NCBI GenBank assembly: GCA_003645735.1
Contig: QNBQ01000022.1
Span: forward strand, 1-10,879
Length of the DNA: 10,879 bases
Direction: 5' to 3'
Source: Candidatus Poribacteria bacterium
GTDB taxonomy: Bacteria; Poribacteria; WGA-4E; B28-G17
The notes below the pieces were generated by a model. The model was not told the DNA's origin and ran no database searches. It worked only from the letters and a program-made list of their open reading frames with translations. The position numbers and the translations under genes are program-made. Positions 6,348-10,879 of the stretch are shown piece after piece. Position 1 is the first letter of the stretch; the number at the start of each line of letters is the position of its first letter.

Positions 6348-7667
6348 GTGAGGTTTTTCATAAGGACATACGGCTGCCAGATGAACGAGGCGGATTCGGA
6401 GCGCATCGCCCGTTTGCTGGTCGACGAGGGATATCTCCCCGCCCGAAGCGAGGAGGAGGCCGACCTGATCGTCCTCAACACATGCGCCGTCAGGGAATCG
6501 GCGGAAGAAAAGGTCTGGGGCAAGCTGGGGAGGCTGGCTCAGCTCAAGAGGCGCAAGCCCGATCTGCTCATAGCCGTGGGCGGATGCATGGGGCAGGCAT
6601 ATGGAGGGAGGATAATCGAGAGGTTCCCACACGTCGATTTGGTCTTCGGCACCAGGAGCTTCGTGGAGCTGCCCCGCCTGATAAGGCTCAGGCTTGAAAG
6701 CGGGAGGCCCGTCGTCGACATATCCGAGCCGCCGAAATCGCCATTCGCGCCCCAGCTGAGGGCGGATCGGATAAGGGCGTGGGTTCCCATCTCGACCGGC
6801 TGCGATAACTTCTGCAGCTACTGCATCGTGCCATATGTGCGAGGCAGGCTCATCAACAGACCCGTGGACGAGATCGTCTCCGAGGTCGAGAGGCTGGCCG
6901 AGGAGGGATACAAGGAGATAACGCTGCTGGGGCAGAACGTCAACTCCTACAGGTGGGGCGATGTCGATTTCCCGAAGCTGCTGTCGATCCTGAACGAAGT
7001 CGACGGGATAGAGCGGATAAGGTTCGTCACCTCCCACCCCAAGGACGTCCCCGAAAGACTCCTGGATGCGATCGCCGAGCTGGAAAAGGTTTGCGAACAC
7101 CTCCACCTGCCGGCCCAATCCGGGTCGAATTCCGTCCTCAAGAGGATGAACAGGCGTTACACCAGGGAGAGGTATCTCCGGATAGTCGAGGGGCTGAGGA
7201 GAAGGGTTCCGTGGGCGGCGATAACGACCGACCTGCTGGTCGGCTTCCCGGGGGAGACCGACGAGGAGTTCGAGGAGACGGTGAAGCTTGTTGAGGAGGT
7301 GAGGTTCGATTACGCCTTCTGCTACAAGTTCTCCCCCCGGCCCGGCACGCGGGCGGCGGAGATGGGGGATCAGGTTCCGGAGGAGGTCAAGAGCGAGCGG
7401 CTCAAGAAGCTCATCGATCTCACCCAGAGGATAGCGCTTGAGAGGAACGAGGAGATGGTCGGGAGGATCGAGGAGGTTCTGGTGGAGGGCGAGAACCCGA
7501 AAGTCGAAGGGGAGCTTAAGGGGAGGACGAGGACGAACAAGCTGGTCTTCTTCAGAGGCGATCGGCGGATGATAGGTTCGACGGTGAAGGTCAGGATTCG
7601 AGAGGCCTCATACTGGTATCTGAGGGGAGAGGTCGAGGATGAGCTTCGGGGAGCTGGTCGTTCCTGA
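6348..7667 (+). CDS. miaB: tRNA-2-methylthio-N6-dimethylallyladenosine synthase MiaB
   Basis: This 439-residue radical-SAM methylthiotransferase adds a methylthio group to C2 of i6A at position 37 of tRNAs reading U-starting codons. The N-terminal MTTase domain has Cys10 (YGCQMNEADSE), Cys46 (LNTCAVRES) and Cys80 (VGGCMGQ) for the auxiliary 4Fe-4S cluster. The radical-SAM CxxxCxxC motif is Cys152, Cys156 and Cys159 (STGCDNFCSYCIVPYVRG). MiaB-specific stretches follow: LLGQNVNSY (193-201), a TSHPKD motif, HLPAQSGSN, and DLLVGFPGET. A C-terminal TRAM domain spans about 375-436. The start is GTG at 6348, with GGTGAG 5 bases upstream, and the length is full. It leads a four-gene overlapping operon. 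MtaB-type paralogues were considered, but the LLGQNVNSY and YGCQMNEADSE patterns favour MiaB. The usual VRGRERSRP is VRGRLINRP here. Confidence 0.96.
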   Translation: MRFFIRTYGCQMNEADSERIARLLVDEGYLPARSEEEADLIVLNTCAVRESAEEKVWGKLGRLAQLKRRKPDLLIAVGGCMGQAYGGRIIERFPHVDLVFGTRSFVELPRLIRLRLESGRPVVDISEPPKSPFAPQLRADRIRAWVPISTGCDNFCSYCIVPYVRGRLINRPVDEIVSEVERLAEEGYKEITLLGQNVNSYRWGDVDFPKLLSILNEVDGIERIRFVTSHPKDVPERLLDAIAELEKVCEHLHLPAQSGSNSVLKRMNRRYTRERYLRIVEGLRRRVPWAAITTDLLVGFPGETDEEFEETVKLVEEVRFDYAFCYKFSPRPGTRAAEMGDQVPEEVKSERLKKLIDLTQRIALERNEEMVGRIEEVLVEGENPKVEGELKGRTRTNKLVFFRGDRRMIGSTVKVRIREASYWYLRGEVEDELRGAGRS

Positions 7668-8712
7668 AAGCTGGGAGAGGTTGGCCGAGGAGGTGGTGGG
7701 CAGGGGCGAGGTGATCCTGCTCCTCGGCAGGGTGGACACGGGCAAGACCACCCTCTGCAGGTATCTAGCGGCCAAGGGGCTTGAGAAGGGGCTGAAGGTG
7801 GGGGTCGTGGACGCCGATATAGGCCAGTCGTGGATAGGCCCGCCCACATGCATCGGGATGAAGCTGCTGACGGAGTCGATCGACCAGCTGAGGGATGAGC
7901 CGGACGGGATCTACTTCGTCGGGGCGATCTCCCCTCCCGGCCACCTGCTTGAGTGCGTGGTGGGGACGAGGATGATGGTCGAGGAGGCCAGGGGGATGGG
8001 AGCTGAGATGGCGGTGATCGACACGACGGGGCTTGTGGACGGGGATGTGGGCAGGGCGCTGAAGCGGGCGAAGATCCTGGCGGTCAGGCCCACCAGGATC
8101 GTGGCCGTTCAGGAGAGGGACGAGCTGGAGCCGTTCCTGAGGGGATTGGAGCCGTTCGAGATATGGAGGGTTCACAGGCTGGAGAAAGCGCCACAGGTGA
8201 TGAGGAAGTCACACGATTACCGGGTCAACTACCGCGAGCTGAGGTTCAAGGAGTATTTCTCCAGATGCTCGCCCTTTCAGTTCGATTTCGACTCCCTCCG
8301 CTCGCAGAGGTCGATCTTCCTGAACGGCAGACCGCTTTCGGAAAACGAGCTTAAGGTGTTGTCCCGGCTTTTGGGCGATATGGTGCTTTACGCCGAGATG
8401 AGCGGCGAGGCGATGTTCGCCGTCACGCCCGATCCCGTTGAAAGCTCGGCCATCAGGAGGGTTTGCGGCGTCATGAGGCTCAGGTCGATGGAGGTCAGGA
8501 CGCCTGAGTGGTTCAAGGGGCTGCTCGTGGGGCTGCTGGACGGGCGGGGGAGGGTCTGCTCCTTGGGGGTCATCGAGGAGGTGAACTTCGCCTCTAGGAA
8601 GCTGACCATAACCTGTCGGCCAGGCTCGGAGAGGGCCGTGGCCATACAGTTCAGCGGGTTCAGGGTGAGGGGGAATGCCGGAGCTTATAGCGGAGACGCC
8701 CAGCAGGTTTGA
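7639..8712 (+). CDS. Clp1/Grc3-type P-loop polynucleotide 5'-hydroxyl kinase
   Basis: This is a 357-residue protein of the Clp1 P-loop kinase family, which phosphorylates 5'-OH ends of RNA or DNA in eukaryotes (Clp1, Grc3/NOL9) and archaea. Bacterial members are scarce and mostly untested. The Walker A motif is GRVDTGKT (30-37). Next comes the family-specific VVDADIGQSWIGPPT (56-70), whose Asp and Gln residues line the nucleotide and substrate site in Clp1 enzymes. A Walker-B-like stretch, AVIDTTGLVDGDVGRALK, lies near 125-142. The C-terminal part (about 280-350) has GLLVGLLDGRGRVCSLGVIEEVNF, a small conserved domain seen in archaeal and bacterial homologues. The ATG at 7639 has GGAGAGG 6 bases upstream and lies 29 bp inside miaB, so it is translationally coupled. 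Activity and substrate are inferred from family. A role in tRNA or mRNA end processing is suggested, not shown, by its neighbour. Confidence 0.85.
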   Translation: MSFGELVVPESWERLAEEVVGRGEVILLLGRVDTGKTTLCRYLAAKGLEKGLKVGVVDADIGQSWIGPPTCIGMKLLTESIDQLRDEPDGIYFVGAISPPGHLLECVVGTRMMVEEARGMGAEMAVIDTTGLVDGDVGRALKRAKILAVRPTRIVAVQERDELEPFLRGLEPFEIWRVHRLEKAPQVMRKSHDYRVNYRELRFKEYFSRCSPFQFDFDSLRSQRSIFLNGRPLSENELKVLSRLLGDMVLYAEMSGEAMFAVTPDPVESSAIRRVCGVMRLRSMEVRTPEWFKGLLVGLLDGRGRVCSLGVIEEVNFASRKLTITCRPGSERAVAIQFSGFRVRGNAGAYSGDAQQV

Positions 8713-9379
8713 AAGCTCGCTCGAGGTGGAGTTCATCATCGACGCCCTGAAGCTCAAAAAGGGGATGAGGGTTCTGGATCTGGCGTGCGGCGGAGGGAGG
8801 CATCTGAGCTGGCTGGAGTGGGAGGGGATTGAGGCGGTCGGGCTGGATAGATCCTGGAGGAGGTTGAGGGCCGCGCGAAAGGAGGCGCCCGGCTCGCAGC
8901 TCGTCCGGGCCGATATGAGGTCGCTCCCCTTCAAAGACGAGTCCTTCGACGCCGTGATAAACATGTTCACAAGCTTCGGGTATTTCGGGGACGAGGGCGA
9001 CCTGGGCGTGCTCGAGGAGATAAGCAGGGTGCTCAGACCGGGAGGTAAAGTCCTGATCGAGCACTGGAACCCCTTCTCGGCGGCGAGGATGGACGGGCTG
9101 AGGACGTGGTGGTGGAAGGATGAGGGGGTGGTCGTGCTGGCGGAGGCCAAGTTCAGGTTCGACAAAGGAGTGTTGGTCGAGAAGAGGATGACGATCGACC
9201 TGAGGAGGGGGAGGGTTTCGAGGAGCAAGCTGAGGATAAGGTTCTACTTCCCCTCGGAGATGTCGGCCATGTTCGGGAGGGCCGGGCTAAGGGTTAGGAG
9301 GTTCTTCGGCGATTTCGACGGAAGCGACCTGACCCCGGAGTCGGTCAGGATGATAACGGTGGGTGAGAAGGCATGTTGA
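8675..9379 (+). CDS. Class I SAM-dependent methyltransferase (Methyltransf_11/25-like)
   Basis: This 234-residue soluble Rossmann-fold methyltransferase has SAM-binding motif I as VLDLACGGGRH (33-43), the motif II acidic residue Asp58 (GLDRS), ADMRSLPF (79-86) and DAVINMFTSFGYF (92-104). The post-motif RVLRPGGKVLIEHWNP spans 118-133. The C-terminal half is beta-rich and basic (RRGRVSRSKLRIRFYFPSEM), which could contact a nucleic acid or lipid, but no known substrate signature is visible. The ATG at 8675 has GGTGAGG just upstream and overlaps the kinase gene by 38 bp. The stop overlaps the ABC gene by 7 bp. Coupling to miaB and the kinase hints at an RNA substrate, while the ABC exporter hints at an envelope or secreted small molecule. 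The sequence does not decide between them. Confidence 0.88.
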   Translation: MPELIAETPSRFESSLEVEFIIDALKLKKGMRVLDLACGGGRHLSWLEWEGIEAVGLDRSWRRLRAARKEAPGSQLVRADMRSLPFKDESFDAVINMFTSFGYFGDEGDLGVLEEISRVLRPGGKVLIEHWNPFSAARMDGLRTWWWKDEGVVVLAEAKFRFDKGVLVEKRMTIDLRRGRVSRSKLRIRFYFPSEMSAMFGRAGLRVRRFFGDFDGSDLTPESVRMITVGEKAC

Positions 9380-10879
9380 GATACATAACCCCGCACATCT
9401 GGGCGATAGGGGCGGCGGCGATCCTGGCCGGCGCGATGGCGATGTGCGACATGGTCTACGTCCACGTGCTGGCCGACACGGTCGACAACCTCAAGGCCAT
9501 GTCGGAGGGGAGGGCCGAAAGGTTTGTCTTCTTCAGGTTTCAAGGCGTTTTCGACGGGCTGAGCTTCGAGGTGAGGGGCGTGGGGGACGCGATGAGGGCG
9601 ATAGCGACCGTTTTGGGGCTGCTGATGATCGCCGTCGCCGCAAAAGGCCTCTTCTCCTACGGCAACCTCTACCTCACCTCCAGGGCGACCTACAAGTTCG
9701 TGGTCGAGCTGAGAAACGAGATGTACCGCAGGATAACGCTCAGCCCCCTCTCCCTCTTCACCAAGGAGAGATCGGGCGATCTGATATCGAGGGTGATAGA
9801 CGACGTGAACATCGTTCAGAACACGATCGCCTCGCTCTCATCGGTTCTCAGATCGGTCGTGACGCTGATCGTCTTCGTGACGATGATGTTCCTCAAGGAT
9901 TGGCAGCTGACGCTGGTGGCCGTGGCGGTGCTTCCCCCCCTGGCCCATCTGATAAGGAGGTTCGGCGGCAGGATAAGGGAGATGAGCAGGCACGTGCAGA
10001 TGAGGATGGCCGACATAGCCGGGCAGCTTCAGGAGACGATACTCGGGATCAAGGTGATAAAGGGGTTCACCGCCGAGGGGAGGGAGATAAAGAGGTTCGA
10101 GGAGCTTAACAGGGAGAAATACCGGTTGATGATGAGAAGGGTGAGGGTAAGGGCGCTGCTTCCGGCCGTCGTGGAGCTGCTGACGGCGATCGGGATCGTA
10201 TCGGTCTTCGGCTTCGGCTGTTACAGGGTTTTGACCGGCAAGCTTTCGACCGGCTGGTTTTTCGGGTATATGGCGATGATGGGGATGGTCTTCAAGCCGG
10301 TCAGGGATTTAGGCAACTTCAACGCTGCCCTCCAGCAGGCCCTGGCCTCGTTCGAGCGGATATCACACGTGTTGGGGTTCGGACGGGAGGAGGACGAGCC
10401 GGGGGCCATCGAGGTGGAGGATGTGAGGGGTGAGATCGAGTTCAGGGACGTCTGGTTTAGCTACGGCGACCGACCCGTCCTTAAAGGGATAAGCTTCAAG
10501 GTCAAGCCCGGCGAGAGGGTGGCGATCGTCGGGCCGAGCGGGGCGGGCAAGACGACCCTCATGAACCTCATCCCCAGGTTCTACGAGCCGAGCTCAGGCG
10601 AGATATTGATAGACGGCATCCCGATAAAGAAGATAAAGCTCTCCTCCCTGAGGAGGCTGATCGGGCTGGTGCCGCAGGAGACGATCCTGTTCAACGGGAC
10701 GGTCTACGAGAACATCCTGTTCGGCAACCCGGAGGCGGGGGAGGAGGAGGTGATCGAGGCGGCCAAAAGGGCGAACGCCCACGAGTTCATCACCAAACTC
10801 CCCAAGGGCTACAGGACGGTGGTGGGCGATAGGGGAGCGAAGCTGTCGGGCGGGCAGGGGCAGCGTATCTCTATAGCGA
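9373..10879 (+). CDS. ABC exporter half-transporter, MsbA-like (5' part, cut by window end)
   Basis: This gene is open from ATG at 9373 to the window edge (502 codons), with TM and ATPase domains fused, as in homodimeric exporters of lipids, drugs or peptides. The six-helix type-1 membrane domain covers about 1-320: helices near 8-30, 74-95, 158-175, 178-195, 262-285 and 295-312. It has the typical cytoplasmic loops RNEMYRRI...KERSGDLISRVIDDV and QETILGIKVIKGFTAE. The nucleotide-binding domain starts near 352: A-loop Tyr364 (FSYGD), Walker A GPSGAGKT (387-394), Q-loop Gln435 (VPQE) and signature LSGGQ (491-495). Walker B and the His loop lie beyond the edge. GGGTGAG precedes the ATG, which overlaps the methyltransferase stop by 7 bp. 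The loop after helix 1 is long (about 35-70) and hydrophobic in part. MsbA-like lipid export is the nearest guess; the substrate is not determined. Confidence 0.93.
   Translation, partial: MLRYITPHIWAIGAAAILAGAMAMCDMVYVHVLADTVDNLKAMSEGRAERFVFFRFQGVFDGLSFEVRGVGDAMRAIATVLGLLMIAVAAKGLFSYGNLYLTSRATYKFVVELRNEMYRRITLSPLSLFTKERSGDLISRVIDDVNIVQNTIASLSSVLRSVVTLIVFVTMMFLKDWQLTLVAVAVLPPLAHLIRRFGGRIREMSRHVQMRMADIAGQLQETILGIKVIKGFTAEGREIKRFEELNREKYRLMMRRVRVRALLPAVVELLTAIGIVSVFGFGCYRVLTGKLSTGWFFGYMAMMGMVFKPVRDLGNFNAALQQALASFERISHVLGFGREEDEPGAIEVEDVRGEIEFRDVWFSYGDRPVLKGISFKVKPGERVAIVGPSGAGKTTLMNLIPRFYEPSSGEILIDGIPIKKIKLSSLRRLIGLVPQETILFNGTVYENILFGNPEAGEEEVIEAAKRANAHEFITKLPKGYRTVVGDRGAKLSGGQGQRISIA

Noticed and set aside
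8209..9228. Long minus-strand open frame opposite the kinase and methyltransferase
   Set aside because: It spans the junction of two well-supported plus-strand genes, and its low-complexity Ser/Pro/Leu composition shows no domain.
9363..10109. Open frame of 248 codons on the plus strand inside the ABC exporter region
   Set aside because: The product is Arg/Gly/Asp-rich without any domain and is out of frame with the clear ABC transporter starting at 9373.

Overview
The window is 10.9 kb of dense, GC-rich bacterial DNA. Two gene groups are transcribed away from a 100-bp divergent promoter region at about 6248-6347. The organism looks like a bacterium from a poorly sampled lineage. It has sigma70-type promoters, Shine-Dalgarno sites and a standard bacterial MiaB, and it makes heavy use of AGG arginine and ATA isoleucine codons with purine-rich coding strands, a style often seen in thermophiles. 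The lineage is an inference; no marker here fixes it.

Left edge (1-316): bases 1-211 form an almost perfect palindrome centred on base 106, with one mismatched pair. It lies inside the 3' end of a plus-strand gene fragment. This looks like a fold-back (chimeric) contig end, so nothing left of about base 106 should be trusted as native sequence.

Minus-strand group (6247 down to 249), in order of transcription: an MFS transporter, an endonuclease III-family (MagIII-like) DNA glycosylase with an ATGA overlap, then a fresh sigma70-like promoter at 4381-4410. That promoter drives an Rpn-type PD-(D/E)XK nuclease, an amylo-alpha-1,6-glucosidase (glycogen debranching, GH133 type) and a YibE/F membrane protein. 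The last two overlap by 28 bp. The YibE/F gene converges on and overlaps the left-edge fragment by 68 bp.

Plus-strand group (6348 to the right edge): miaB (tRNA ms2i6A37 methylthiotransferase), a Clp1/Grc3-type polynucleotide kinase, a class I SAM methyltransferase and an MsbA-like ABC exporter cut by the window end. Each overlaps the next (29, 38 and 7 bp), so they are almost certainly one translationally coupled operon. The pairing of a tRNA-modifying enzyme with a Clp1-like RNA/DNA 5'-kinase, a family known mainly from eukaryotes and archaea, is the most unusual biology here. The methyltransferase and exporter have no evident link to RNA.

No rRNA, tRNA, CRISPR array, insertion sequence or phage gene was seen. 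Starts were corrected inward for YibE/F, the Rpn nuclease, the glycosylase and the MFS transporter, using promoters, Shine-Dalgarno sites and overlaps.
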